From Myxococcales bacterium (GTDB lineage: Bacteria > Myxococcota_A > Polyangia > Haliangiales > Haliangiaceae): a DNA stretch of 64,000 nucleotides. The stretch is from contig JADJJK010000075.1 of assembly GCA_016706545.1 (NCBI GenBank), positions 124,001 to 188,000 on the forward strand, in the 5' to 3' direction. The number at the start of each line of letters is the position of its first letter. Positions within the stretch are counted from its first letter, which is position 1. This document shows positions 28,753 to 37,992 of this stretch, one piece after another. The notes beneath the pieces were generated by a model that worked only from the letters and a program-made list of their open reading frames with translations, did no database searches and had not been told where the DNA came from. A program made the translations under genes and the position numbers.

Positions 28753-31700
28753 GTGTCGAAGCAGAGCCTCCTCCTAGTCGACGGAGATCCGCGCAGCTTG
28801 CGCGTGCTCGAGGTATCGTTGCGCAAAGCGGGCTTCTCCGTCACCACCGCCGAATCGGCTCGCGCCGCACAAGAGAAGATCGTCGTTGGTGCGCCGGACC
28901 TCATCATCTCCGAGATCAAGCTGGACGACGGGGACGGCTTCGAGCTTTGCCGACGAGTACGTTCGACGCCAGAGTGGCAAGACATTCCCTTCATGTTCCT
29001 GACGGGAGAGGTCGGGATCGAGAACAAGATCCGTGGGCTCGAGCTTGGCGTCGACGAGTACCTGACCAAGCCGATCTACATCAAAGAGATCGTCACGCGG
29101 ATCCACATGCTGCTGCAGAAGCGGCAGCGCGCGCGGATCGAAGAGCGGAAGGACCAGCGCACGCGGTTCGTCGGACGTATCGCCGACATGCCAGTGGTCG
29201 ATGTCATCCAGACCATCGAGGTCAGCCGTAAGTCGGGCGTGATTCACTTCATCGGCGAGCGCAATCACCAGGCCGCCATCTACTTTCGCGATGGCAAGGT
29301 CATCGACGCCGAGGCTGGCCCGCTCACCGCCGAGGACGCGGTCTACCGGCTGCTGACCTGGAGCGAAGGTGACTTCGAGGTGGTGTTTCGCACCGTGCGG
29401 CGCCGCGAGGTCATCCAGATCGGCTCGCAGGCGCTGCTCATGGAGGGCATGAGGCGGCTTGACGAATGGACGCGCTTGCTCGAGCAGCTCCCTCCGCTGT
29501 CGACGCACATGGACCTGAAGCTGGATCAGCTCGCCAAGAAGCTCGGCGAGATTCCAGACGAGAGCAACCGGCTGCTCCGGCTCATCGACGGCAAGCGAAG
29601 CCTGATGGCGGTGATCGACGCGTGCGACCTCGGAGACCTGGAGGCGCTACAGGCGATCGCCCAGCTTCACGGTCAGGGGCTGCTGGTCGAGGTAGAAGCG
29701 AGCGCTGCAGAGGAGGACGAGGGCAGGCCACGGCTCTCCCTGGAGAGCGTGGTGGCGCGCGCCAGAGGGGAAGAGTCGGGTCCGTTCTCGGTGCCTTCGA
29801 CCACGCCTCCATCGATGCCCGCGGTGTCCTCGACGCTCTCGGCAGTGGCAGAGCTGGCGGCGGGGACCACCTCTGGAGGGTTTCGCCCATCCGGGCTGCG
29901 CCTGGTGGACGAAGCAGTGGCAGCAGCCCAGGCCATCGATCCCGAGCTGGCGGCGTGGCCTGACGCAGGCTCGGTCGCTCGCACCATCACGGGTCGGGCG
30001 CGCACGATCTCGCAGATCACCTCCTTTGGACTCGAGCGAGCCCCCGACGCTCCGCAGCTCCCGCAGGTCAAGCAGCGCGTCGCGGCGCAGTACGAGGTGC
30101 AAGCACCCACCCGGGCGCGCACCGAGCCAGGGTTGGGATCTTCGCCGCTCGCGCCCGCGCCCGCGCAGGAGCCGGCGCGGCCGGCGGCGCAGTTCGCGGC
30201 GGCGGTTCCTCCCGAAGTGCCGCGCCGATCGCGCAGCATCACCGGGCAAGCCATGGCGCTGTCGCCGCGCGCGGCCAAGACGCCGCCCTATGGCGCCCCG
30301 GTGTCAGGGGCGCCGCGTGGGCAGGACGATGCTACGCCGCAGGTCCTGGTGTCGGAGCCGAGCGCCAAGATCGTGGCCGAGATCACCGCACCGCGCACCG
30401 CGGTCCGGACCTTCGCCGCGCTGGTGGAACCCTCGTCGGCGCAGGCGCCCTCCTCGTCGGCGCAGGCGCCCCAGGCAGCGGCCACCGGGCCAAAGGCTCG
30501 AGCGACCACCGCCAGCGACGGGGTGCGCGCCACCAGTGAGCCAGGCTCGGCGCGCACCGACGAGACGGTCAAAGAACGAGCGTCCTCCGAGCAGGGCACG
30601 CAACCGCCGCGGGGCGAGCCAGAGTCGGCGTTCGAGCTCGCCAACAGCGATGACGACGCGGCGCTCACTCGGCGTCGCGATGCGGTGCTCTCCGTGATCC
30701 AGACCAAGGGCACGCCGCTGGTGGCGCGCGCCAACACCAGGCCTGGCTCGCTGCCGCCTGGCTCCGGGACATCGGTGGCGCTCGCGCGCAAGCGCAGATC
30801 CTCACCACCGCCGCCGAGCCGCACGGTGACCCCGACGGGCGACGGGGCGAGGCCGGCGACCCTGGCTCGCATCACCACCGAGCAGCGCGCTGTGCGCGTG
30901 TCGGAGGTGGCTGGGCCACGCCGCGAGACCCGCCGGATGATCACGTCGCTTGGCGCGGCCACCGCGGAGGTGTCCGGCGAGGTCGAGGCTCCGGTGATAG
31001 CAACCGAGGCGCAGTCGGAGACGCAGCGGCAGATGGTCACCATCTTGCCGCGGCGGATCACGCGCGAGGTGCCGCTGGTGGAGGCCCCGGTGGAGGTGGC
31101 ACCGGAGCTGTCCGGGCCGGGACGCCCCAACCCGCGCGTCGAAGGCAAGCCCCGCGAAGCCAGCGCGCAAGCTCCTGGATCGGAGTCGGGGCCGACGCAA
31201 CGGAGGACGACGCGCGAGCTTCCGGCCGAGCCTGGGATAGAGGTGACGAGTCGCGCGCCGCGCCCGACGCTGGTCAGGCGTCGCGTCACCGAGCCGGAGG
31301 TGCTGACACCCAAGAGCCCCGCTGCCGTGGCGTCGCGTCGCATCACCCGAGAGGTCCCTGCTGCGGCCGCGATCGATGCGGTGGAGCCGGCGCTCACCAC
31401 CGGCGAAGTCGCCGGGGAGGCCGTCAGCGACGAGCGCCGCTCGAGCAGCGGGGTGATCGGCGCGGCGGCTGGCGCAGCGGGGTCCTCGCCGGTGGCGCAA
31501 AGAGAGGCCGCCGCAGCGCCAGATACAGCGGAGGCCGCGGCGGAGGCTGTGGCCGAGCCCGGGCCAGAGGCCGACCCGGATCCCGTCACGACGAGCGGAG
31601 ATGACAAGAGCGTCGCCGACAACCGGCTCGTGAGTAGTCGACTGCCGGTGGAGAGCCTGCCGGGGGCCGCGGCGGTGACGCCTAGCTGGTCAGCGGCGGA

Positions 31701-32439
31701 GAGATCCACGACCCAACGCACGACGGCGATCTTGTTTGGGCTCTCTGGCGTGCTGGCGATCGCGGCCACCGCGGCGTGGCTACGCGGGCGCGCCGCGGAT
31801 CGCACCCCGCCACCGCGCACGCCGTCCGGAGAGATCGCCCCGCCGCCGGCGCCTGGCGTTGCGCCCTGTCCAGAGCCAGCGCCCGCCAACGACGGGTGCC
31901 CGCCGAAGGCACCCAAGGGTGCGCAGCACCCCGCTGGCAGCGCCGCGGCCAGCGGGGGAGCTGCAGCAACGCCGCCTGAGCCAGCGAGCGCCGCCGCTTC
32001 GGCGGCCGGTGACGTGGTCAAGCCCGCGCCCGCGCTCGCGACCGGAGGCGCGCCCGCGCCCGCCGGCCTCGCAGCCAAGCCTGATCCGGGCAAGGAGGCC
32101 AAGGCGTTGCTGGCCAAGGCGCGCAAGGCCATGGCGGAGGGCAACCCGACGGGCGCGCTCTTGTACGCCGACGAGGCGCTGGCGCTCAAGAAGTCCGCGC
32201 GCGCACACCTGGCGCGCGCCAGCGCGCTGCAGGGCCTGGTCCGGCTCGATGATGCGCTGTCCGCGGTGGATCGCGCGATCGCCATGTCCGATGGCTACGC
32301 CGAGGGCTGGTTGGTCCGAGGCCGCGTCCTGGAGGCGCTGGGTCGCAGTGGAGAGGCCAAGGCGGCGTTCGTGCGCTTCTTGGAGCTCTCGCCAAGCGGC
32401 GCCGCCGCGGATGACGTTCGCCGACGCCTGGGCCTCTGA
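28753..32439 (+). CDS. Receiver-DUF4388 protein with long linker, membrane segment and TPR end
   Basis: The 1228-residue protein begins with a receiver-like domain (about 5-120; LLLVDGD, Lys106 in TKP). The phospho-acceptor position is Glu54 (IISEIKLDDGDGF), not Asp. A DUF4388 (PATAN) domain follows (about 135-240, FVGRIADMPVVDVIQTIEVSRKSGVIHF). A very long Ala/Pro/Ser/Thr-rich region runs from about 330 to 980, with the repeated motif RRITREVP. One transmembrane segment is near 995-1015 (ILFGLSGVLAIAATAAWL), and a TPR-like tail follows (ALLYADEALALKKSARAHLARASALQ). It likely links a cytoplasmic signalling head to an extracytoplasmic helical end. GTG 28753 is the start. It is followed 1 bp later by tsaD. 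Confidence 0.8.
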   Translation: MSKQSLLLVDGDPRSLRVLEVSLRKAGFSVTTAESARAAQEKIVVGAPDLIISEIKLDDGDGFELCRRVRSTPEWQDIPFMFLTGEVGIENKIRGLELGVDEYLTKPIYIKEIVTRIHMLLQKRQRARIEERKDQRTRFVGRIADMPVVDVIQTIEVSRKSGVIHFIGERNHQAAIYFRDGKVIDAEAGPLTAEDAVYRLLTWSEGDFEVVFRTVRRREVIQIGSQALLMEGMRRLDEWTRLLEQLPPLSTHMDLKLDQLAKKLGEIPDESNRLLRLIDGKRSLMAVIDACDLGDLEALQAIAQLHGQGLLVEVEASAAEEDEGRPRLSLESVVARARGEESGPFSVPSTTPPSMPAVSSTLSAVAELAAGTTSGGFRPSGLRLVDEAVAAAQAIDPELAAWPDAGSVARTITGRARTISQITSFGLERAPDAPQLPQVKQRVAAQYEVQAPTRARTEPGLGSSPLAPAPAQEPARPAAQFAAAVPPEVPRRSRSITGQAMALSPRAAKTPPYGAPVSGAPRGQDDATPQVLVSEPSAKIVAEITAPRTAVRTFAALVEPSSAQAPSSSAQAPQAAATGPKARATTASDGVRATSEPGSARTDETVKERASSEQGTQPPRGEPESAFELANSDDDAALTRRRDAVLSVIQTKGTPLVARANTRPGSLPPGSGTSVALARKRRSSPPPPSRTVTPTGDGARPATLARITTEQRAVRVSEVAGPRRETRRMITSLGAATAEVSGEVEAPVIATEAQSETQRQMVTILPRRITREVPLVEAPVEVAPELSGPGRPNPRVEGKPREASAQAPGSESGPTQRRTTRELPAEPGIEVTSRAPRPTLVRRRVTEPEVLTPKSPAAVASRRITREVPAAAAIDAVEPALTTGEVAGEAVSDERRSSSGVIGAAAGAAGSSPVAQREAAAAPDTAEAAAEAVAEPGPEADPDPVTTSGDDKSVADNRLVSSRLPVESLPGAAAVTPSWSAAERSTTQRTTAILFGLSGVLAIAATAAWLRGRAADRTPPPRTPSGEIAPPPAPGVAPCPEPAPANDGCPPKAPKGAQHPAGSAAASGGAAATPPEPASAAASAAGDVVKPAPALATGGAPAPAGLAAKPDPGKEAKALLAKARKAMAEGNPTGALLYADEALALKKSARAHLARASALQGLVRLDDALSAVDRAIAMSDGYAEGWLVRGRVLEALGRSGEAKAAFVRFLELSPSGAAADDVRRRLGL

Positions 32440-32440
32440 G

Positions 32441-33496
32441 ATGCTCGTCCTTGGACTCGAGAGCTCGTGCGACGAGACGGCCGCCGCGATCGTCGAGGAC
32501 GGCGTGCGCGTCCTGGCGGACATCGTGGCCTCGCAGAATGAGGTCCACGCACGCTACGGCGGCGTGGTGCCAGAGCTGGCGTCACGCGCTCACCTGGTGA
32601 ACGTGGTGCCGGTGGTGCGCGCGGCGCTCGAGACCTCCGGGCTGTCCTTGCACCAGCTCGATGGCGTCGCCGTCACCAACGCGCCCGGCCTGGTGGGCGC
32701 GCTCCTGGTCGGGCTGCAGACGGCCAAGGCGATGGCCTGGGTCACCGGCAAGCCGCTGGTCGGCGTGCATCACCTCGAGGGCCACCTCTCGGCGATCTAC
32801 CTCGAACCGGATCCCCCGCCCTTTCCTCACCTCGCGCTCATCGTCTCGGGTGGCCACACGTCGCTGGTTCGCGTGGATGGGCATGGCGAGGTGACCGAGC
32901 TTGGCCGCACTCGCGACGACGCAGCGGGCGAGGCCTTCGACAAGGGGGCCAAGCTCCTGGGGCTGGGATATCCAGGCGGCGCGGTGCTGGACCAGGTGGC
33001 GGCAGGCGGGGACGTGCGCGCGGTGGCGTTGCCGCGCGCCATGACCGCGCCGGAGACCGGGCTTGACTTCTCGTTCAGCGGGCTAAAGACCGCGCTCTTG
33101 CACCACGTGCGTGACAGAGGGCAGCCCGACGGCGCCGCGCTCTCCGATCTCTGCGCCAGCTATCAACACGCGATCGTGGAGGTGCTGGTGCGAAAGACCC
33201 GGCGCGCGGTGGCGCAAGAGGAGGTCGCTCACGTGCAGATCTGCGGCGGGGTCGCCGCCAACTCCGCGCTGCGCCGGGCGATGCAGGCCGCGGGCGCCGA
33301 GGACGGCTTCCACGTCTACATCCCGCCGCCGCGGCGTTGCACGGACAACGCCGCGATGATCGCGGTCGCTGGCACTCATCGGCTGCGCCGCGGGCAACGC
33401 GATGGCCTCGAGCTGCCCGCCATCGCCACCTCGCCGCTGCCACGGCGGCCCGGCGCCACACCGGTGCGCTCGCCTGCCAGAGGACAAGTCCCATGA
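32441..33496 (+). CDS. tsaD: tRNA N6-threonylcarbamoyltransferase TsaD
   Basis: The 351-residue ASKHA-fold enzyme has LGLESSCDETAAAIVEDG at the N-terminus, the metal-binding VHHLEGHLSA motif and SGGHTSLVRV. It attaches the threonylcarbamoyl group to A37 of ANN-decoding tRNAs with TsaB, TsaE and TsaC (not in the window). It follows the previous gene by one base and its TGA overlaps the rsmA ATG (ATGA), so it is part of a tsaD-rsmA-mutM run. Confidence 0.95.
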   Translation: MLVLGLESSCDETAAAIVEDGVRVLADIVASQNEVHARYGGVVPELASRAHLVNVVPVVRAALETSGLSLHQLDGVAVTNAPGLVGALLVGLQTAKAMAWVTGKPLVGVHHLEGHLSAIYLEPDPPPFPHLALIVSGGHTSLVRVDGHGEVTELGRTRDDAAGEAFDKGAKLLGLGYPGGAVLDQVAAGGDVRAVALPRAMTAPETGLDFSFSGLKTALLHHVRDRGQPDGAALSDLCASYQHAIVEVLVRKTRRAVAQEEVAHVQICGGVAANSALRRAMQAAGAEDGFHVYIPPPRRCTDNAAMIAVAGTHRLRRGQRDGLELPAIATSPLPRRPGATPVRSPARGQVP

Positions 33497-34395
33497 TCCC
33501 CGCCGCTGAACCTTTTCCTGATGCGCGGGCGCTCCTGCACAAGCACGGCCTCGGCGCCAAGAAGTCCTTCGGTCAGAACTTCCTGACGTCGGAGCGCGCG
33601 TTTCGCGCCATCGTCGATGCGACGGTGCAGCACGACGACGACTGGATCGTCGAGATCGGCGCCGGGCTGGGCACGTTGACGGCTCGGCTCGCCGAGCGCG
33701 TGGTGGAGGGCAAGGTCATCGCGCTCGAGCGCGACCGCGACATGGTGGGGGTGCTACGCGCGGAGCTGGGGACGGTGGAGAACGTGCAGATCGAAGAGGT
33801 CGATGCCCTGCGCTATGACCTCACCATGGTCGCTCGCTGGCGCGGGGACAGCATCTCGGTGTGCGGCAACCTGCCGTACAACATCGCGGCGCCGCTCATC
33901 TTCCACACGCTGGAGGCGCGCGCCTCGGTGCGCCGGGCGGTGTTCATGGTGCAGCGGGAGATGGCGGATCGCATCGTCGCAGCGCCGGGGAGCAAGGCCT
34001 ACGGTGCGCTGGGCGTGATGGTGCGGACGTTCGCCGACGTGTCCATGGTCACCAAGGTCAGCGCGGGGTCGTTCGTGCCGGCGCCCAAGGTGGAGTCGGC
34101 GGTGATCCGGCTGGTGCCGCTGGCCGGCGCTGCGCCGCGGGTGCCGCTGGCGGACGTGGGCCGCTATCGCTCGGTGGTGCAGGCCGCGTTTGGCCAGCGC
34201 CGCAAGACCCTGCGCAACGCGCTGCGCGCGCGCTTCGCCCCGGAGGCGGTGGACGCCGCGTTCGTCACCACCGCGATCGACGGCGGCCGACGAGGCGAGA
34301 CGCTGTCGATCGCCGAGCTGGCGGCGCTGGCCAACGCGTTGCCAGCGCCGCTGGTGACGCAGCCGTCTGGGTGGCCGCAGGAAGAAGATGCCTGA
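33493..34395 (+). CDS. rsmA: 16S rRNA dimethyladenosine transferase (KsgA)
   Basis: The 300-residue protein carries the family motifs KKSFGQNFL, the SAM-binding VEIGAGLGTLT, and NLPYNIAAPLI. A characteristic C-terminal region (FGQRRKTLRNAL) follows. It dimethylates two adjacent adenines in the 3' helix of 16S rRNA during 30S maturation. The start at ATG 33493 overlaps the tsaD stop. The stop overlaps the next gene's start by 8 bp. Confidence 0.95.
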   Translation: MIPAAEPFPDARALLHKHGLGAKKSFGQNFLTSERAFRAIVDATVQHDDDWIVEIGAGLGTLTARLAERVVEGKVIALERDRDMVGVLRAELGTVENVQIEEVDALRYDLTMVARWRGDSISVCGNLPYNIAAPLIFHTLEARASVRRAVFMVQREMADRIVAAPGSKAYGALGVMVRTFADVSMVTKVSAGSFVPAPKVESAVIRLVPLAGAAPRVPLADVGRYRSVVQAAFGQRRKTLRNALRARFAPEAVDAAFVTTAIDGGRRGETLSIAELAALANALPAPLVTQPSGWPQEEDA

Positions 34396-35218
34396 GCTGC
34401 CGGAGGTCGAGACGGTGCGCCGGACGCTGGCGCCAATCCTCGGCGCGCGACTGACGTCCGTCTCCGCCAGCGGCCTGCCGCTGCGGCTTGGCGCCAAGGT
34501 GCCCGTCGCGGGGCTGCGCAAGCTGGTCGGCTGCAAGGTGGTGGCGCTGCGCCGCCTCGGCAAGTATCTCCTGCTCGACGTGGAGGGCGACAAGGGCATC
34601 CTCGTCCACCTGGGCATGAGCGGTCGGCTGCGCGTGTTCGACGCTGGCGAGGCCACGGCGCTCCACACGCACATGCGCCTGGGGCTGGAGGCCGGCCGTG
34701 AGCTGCGGTACAGCGATCCGCGGCGCTTTGGCCAGATCTCGCTGTACCAGCGTGGCCGGGAGCGCGAACACCCGGCGCTCGCGGTGCTGGGGCCAGATCC
34801 CCTCGATGAATCGCTCGATGGAGCGGCGCTCCTGCTGGCGCAGGCGCGGCGCCGCAAGACGCCGCTCAAGGCCTTCGTGCTGGACCAGCGCGTGCTCGCT
34901 GGGATGGGCAACATCTACGCGAGCGAGGCGCTGTGGCTGGCCCGGCTGCGCCCCACGCTCAGCGCCTCCAGGCTGACAGCGCGCACGGCGGCCGGGCTCT
35001 GGCGAGCCATCCGCCAGGTCCTTGAGCATGCGCTGACGCATGGGGGCACCACGCTGCGCGACTTCGTCGCGGCCGATGGCAGCACCGGCGAACACGCCGG
35101 CTATCTTCAGGTCTACGGCAGAGACGCCACGCCATGCCCGCGCTGTCGGACCGACATCCGTCGGCTGGTGCAGCAGGGACGCGCGACGTATTTCTGTCCA
35201 ACGTGTCAGCCTCCGTAA
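34388..35218 (+). CDS. mutM: Formamidopyrimidine-DNA glycosylase MutM
   Basis: The 276-residue enzyme begins PELPEVETVRRTL, with the N-terminal Pro as Schiff-base nucleophile. It has the helix-two-turn-helix region and a C-terminal zinc finger of CPRC and CPTC pairs. It excises oxidised purines such as 8-oxoguanine and has AP-lyase activity. The ATG overlaps rsmA. Its role is base excision repair. Confidence 0.95.
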   Translation: MPELPEVETVRRTLAPILGARLTSVSASGLPLRLGAKVPVAGLRKLVGCKVVALRRLGKYLLLDVEGDKGILVHLGMSGRLRVFDAGEATALHTHMRLGLEAGRELRYSDPRRFGQISLYQRGREREHPALAVLGPDPLDESLDGAALLLAQARRRKTPLKAFVLDQRVLAGMGNIYASEALWLARLRPTLSASRLTARTAAGLWRAIRQVLEHALTHGGTTLRDFVAADGSTGEHAGYLQVYGRDATPCPRCRTDIRRLVQQGRATYFCPTCQPP

Positions 35219-35362
35219 GGGGTCCATGCAATCGGCGTTGGCTGGTGAATTGCTCCACCTGGGACCGTTGCGGTAGTGTGTGGCCAGGCGGCCCCGCCCC
35301 CCGCGGCCGCGCTCCTCTCCAGAAATCGTAACGAGCCCGCGGATCTAGCACCAGCACATCGC

Positions 35363-35965
35363 ATGATTGACGACCAAGCAGACGAAGACCTCATGGTCCT
35401 CTATCAACGAGGCGAGGTGCGCGCTTTCGAGATCTTGCTGGTCCGGCACCGAAAGCCGCTCTACAACTTCATCTTGCGCTTCCTTGGAGACAAGGAGACC
35501 GCCGAGGACCTGCTGCAAGAGGCGTTCATGCGCGTCATCAAGGGCGCGGAGGCCTACAAGCGGCAGGCCAAGTTTACGACGTGGCTTTACACCATTGCGC
35601 GCAACCTGTGCGTTGATCAGACGCGAAGGCGCAAGCACCGCAAGCACGCATCGCTGGACGCACCTCTGGATGCCAGCGAAGAGAGCGGCACGTTGCTTGA
35701 CGTCCTGCCGTCAAAAGAAATGGGCTCTGATCGAAAGTCAGTCAACAAGCAGTTGCACGAGACCATGCAGCGGGCGATCGCCGGGCTCTCAGAAGAGCAG
35801 CGCGAGGTCTTCTTGATGCGTGAGTTTCTCGACATGCCGTTCAAGCAGATCGCGGACGTGGTGGGCGTGCCGGAGAACACGGTCAAGAGCCGCATGCGCT
35901 ACGCGCTGGACAAGCTGCGGCTCGAGCTCGACGAGTACAAGGACGTCGCCAAGGTCGCGCCATGA
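35363..35965 (+). CDS. ECF-type RNA polymerase sigma factor
   Basis: The 200-residue protein has region 2 (about 14-85; FEILLVRHRKPLYNFILRFLGDKETAEDLLQEAFMRV and FTTWLYTIARNLCVDQTRR) and region 4 (about 130-185; REVFLMREFLDMPFKQIADVVGVPENTVKSRMRYAL). These are the two domains of a sigma-70 family ECF factor. It lacks region 3. The ATG at 35363 replaces a longer frame. The stop overlaps the following gene by ATGA, typical for a sigma/anti-sigma pair. It probably responds to an envelope signal. Confidence 0.92.
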   Translation: MIDDQADEDLMVLYQRGEVRAFEILLVRHRKPLYNFILRFLGDKETAEDLLQEAFMRVIKGAEAYKRQAKFTTWLYTIARNLCVDQTRRRKHRKHASLDAPLDASEESGTLLDVLPSKEMGSDRKSVNKQLHETMQRAIAGLSEEQREVFLMREFLDMPFKQIADVVGVPENTVKSRMRYALDKLRLELDEYKDVAKVAP

Positions 35966-37188
35966 GCGGGCAGCAAGACGACCGACTGGACGCGCACGAT
36001 CGGCGGTTGCTCGACGTGCTGTACGGTCAAGGCGCCGACAAGGACGAGCACGCGACCTCCGGGCGCGGCGCGCAGGAGAAGCAGGCGGACCTCGACGCCG
36101 AGCTCGCGCAGCTTCGCCAGCTCCGCAGCGTGTTCGCCGAGCTGCGCATCCACCAAGAGGAGCCGCCGCCGGCCGGGATGGCGTTGCTCATGGCCGCGGC
36201 ACGCCAGGCAGCGCAGGAGCGCAAGCCGGCGGGGCTCTGGGCCCGGCTGCGCGCGGGCTGGATGGCGATGGCCGTTCACCCTGCGGTGTCTGCGGCGGCT
36301 GCCGCGGTGGTGGTGCTCGGCGCCGCCGGCTACATGCTGACGCGCGGGCTGTCGACCGTGGAGTCGACCGCGCCGTCGTCGTCGGTCGCCACAGGGGCGC
36401 CGGCGGAAGCCGCGCCGCCTGCGGAGACGTCTGGAAGCCGCCGCGCGGCGCCGGGCTCGGAGCCTGCTGGGGCGATGCCCGCGGCCGCAGACGAGCGCCT
36501 CGAGGTCGACAAGCAGCAGCCGGCTGCGCCAGACGTGAGCGCGGCGGCGCCTGCCAAGCCTGCCACGCCTATTCTGCGCCGCCAGGGCCCCCGCGACGAA
36601 CTCGAGGAGCCGCAGCGCGACGGGCGCAAGCGTGAGGTCGTGAGCCGCAACGCCAAGTCCGCGGCCGATGAAGCCAGCCCAGCGGACTCGGCGGTGGATC
36701 CGTCGCTGGGCCTGCTCCGCGGCGATCGCACGGCCTCGCCTTCCAGCGAAGGTGGTGCCGGCAGCGCCGGGCCCAGCGGCGAGGCAACTGGTGGCGCTGC
36801 CACCGGAGCCAAGGTCAAGCAAGGCAAGGACGCCAGCGGCTCAGACCGGTCCGGCTCCCTGGACGCTGAGCCAGCACCGGCGCCGCCCCCTGCGACGGTG
36901 GCGCCCAAGCCGCAGAGCAAGCCGGCGCGAGTACCCGCCAAGCCGGCGCCGGCGGCGCCGCCAGAGCCAGAGCCGCAGGAGCAAGCCGAAGACTCCGGGC
37001 AAGCGGATGACGACCGCGGCAGCGACGCGCAGCGCCCGGCGGAGCGCTGGTACAAGCTCGCCAAGGCGGCGGCTACCAAGGGCGATTGCGAGGCGGTGCG
37101 AGTGCTGGCGCAGCGGGTGCGGGCAGAAGATCCTGCCTTCTATGACTCGCGATTTCTCAAGGACGCCTCGATCAAGAAGTGTCTGTAG
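35962..37188 (+). CDS. Probable anti-sigma factor, single-pass membrane protein
   Basis: The 408-residue protein has an acidic, Gln-rich cytoplasmic N-terminus (about 1-100), a transmembrane segment at about 107-128 (AVSAAAAAVVVLGAAGYML), and a low-complexity Pro/Ala/Ser-rich extracytoplasmic part ending in a short basic helical segment. Direct coupling to the ECF sigma gene and its topology make it the probable anti-sigma factor, although the classical zinc-binding ASD motif is not evident. The C-terminal part could be a stress sensor. Confidence 0.7.
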   Translation: MSGQQDDRLDAHDRRLLDVLYGQGADKDEHATSGRGAQEKQADLDAELAQLRQLRSVFAELRIHQEEPPPAGMALLMAAARQAAQERKPAGLWARLRAGWMAMAVHPAVSAAAAAVVVLGAAGYMLTRGLSTVESTAPSSSVATGAPAEAAPPAETSGSRRAAPGSEPAGAMPAAADERLEVDKQQPAAPDVSAAAPAKPATPILRRQGPRDELEEPQRDGRKREVVSRNAKSAADEASPADSAVDPSLGLLRGDRTASPSSEGGAGSAGPSGEATGGAATGAKVKQGKDASGSDRSGSLDAEPAPAPPPATVAPKPQSKPARVPAKPAPAAPPEPEPQEQAEDSGQADDDRGSDAQRPAERWYKLAKAAATKGDCEAVRVLAQRVRAEDPAFYDSRFLKDASIKKCL

Positions 37189-37195
37189 GTCGACG

Positions 37196-37879
37196 TCACA
37201 GCAACGAGAGCTGGGCGTTGGCCTTGGGTGAGGGCGCGATCAAGTCTGCGACGTAAGGGTGCGGCCAGGAGCGGCGCGCCTCGGTGGGCAGGCATCCGTA
37301 TCGCACGGCATAGGCGCGAAGGAACCCACGAGTGGCGTCGTTGACGTAGCCGCCGCCGGCGATCTTGCCAAACTCCGGCTCGTACTTGGCGCAGATGGCA
37401 GCGTAGAGGTCATCGCGCAAGGTCTTGGCGATGACCGAGGCCGCCGCCACCGCGGCGTGCTTGTCCTCCGCGCGATCGACCGCGAGCAAGGAGGGATAGC
37501 GCGCGGTCAGCGGCGCGAACATGCGATGACCGTCCGCGACGATGCGGTCCGCGCGGGGCGCGCGCTCGATGAGCCGCTGCGCGACCTCGCGCTCGAGCGC
37601 GTTGAGCTCACCGCGGTCGACGCGCGCGTCGATCTCGGCGGGGAGGACGATCTCTGCGTCCACGAAGGTGGCGAGCTCTCGCACCTGGACCGCCAGCTCC
37701 ACCCGGCGGGTGTGCGCTCGAGGGCCTGCGCCGAAGGCCTTGGAGTCAGTCAGCCCGGCGCGGGTCAGCGCGGCGGCTGCGCGGGTGGACAGCGCGACCG
37801 CGGCGAGCACCAGCGGCCCGATCGCAGGACCGCGCCCGGCTTCATCGAGACCAAGGGTGAGGAGCGCACGTCGCGGCAT
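37196..37879 (-). CDS. rnhB: Ribonuclease HII
   Basis: The 227-residue enzyme has the catalytic sequences LTLGLDEAGRGPAIGPLV, TDSKAFG and AEDKHAAVAAASVIAKTLRDD. The acidic residues that bind two metal ions are in these segments. It removes RNA from RNA-DNA hybrids and misincorporated ribonucleotides. The ATG at 37879 (MPRRALLTL) fits the usual N-terminus; GTG 37900 would add seven residues. It is convergent with the anti-sigma gene with only 7 bp between. Confidence 0.9.
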   Translation of the reverse strand: MPRRALLTLGLDEAGRGPAIGPLVLAAVALSTRAAAALTRAGLTDSKAFGAGPRAHTRRVELAVQVRELATFVDAEIVLPAEIDARVDRGELNALEREVAQRLIERAPRADRIVADGHRMFAPLTARYPSLLAVDRAEDKHAAVAAASVIAKTLRDDLYAAICAKYEPEFGKIAGGGYVNDATRGFLRAYAVRYGCLPTEARRSWPHPYVADLIAPSPKANAQLSLL

Positions 37880-37930
37880 GGCGGGGCCATGATGGCGCAC
37901 ACCTCTGACCTTCGCGAGGCCCGGCGCCGA

Positions 37931-37992
37931 CTAGAACACCGAACGGTTTGAATGCCGTCGCAGCAGGCATTTCAAACCGTTCGGTGTTCTAG
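37931..37992. repeat. Long inverted repeat, 26-27-bp arms
   Basis: The arms lie at 37931-37956 and 37966-37992 (CTAGAACACCGAACGGTTTG at the outer end, ending GCC), complementary over 26 bp apart from a single extra A, with a 9-base loop GTCGCAGCA. The TAG at 37989-37991 is the stop codon of the TPR-dynamin gene. No T-run follows, so it is not a simple intrinsic terminator, but such a stem could end or stabilise the mRNA. Confidence 0.85.
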
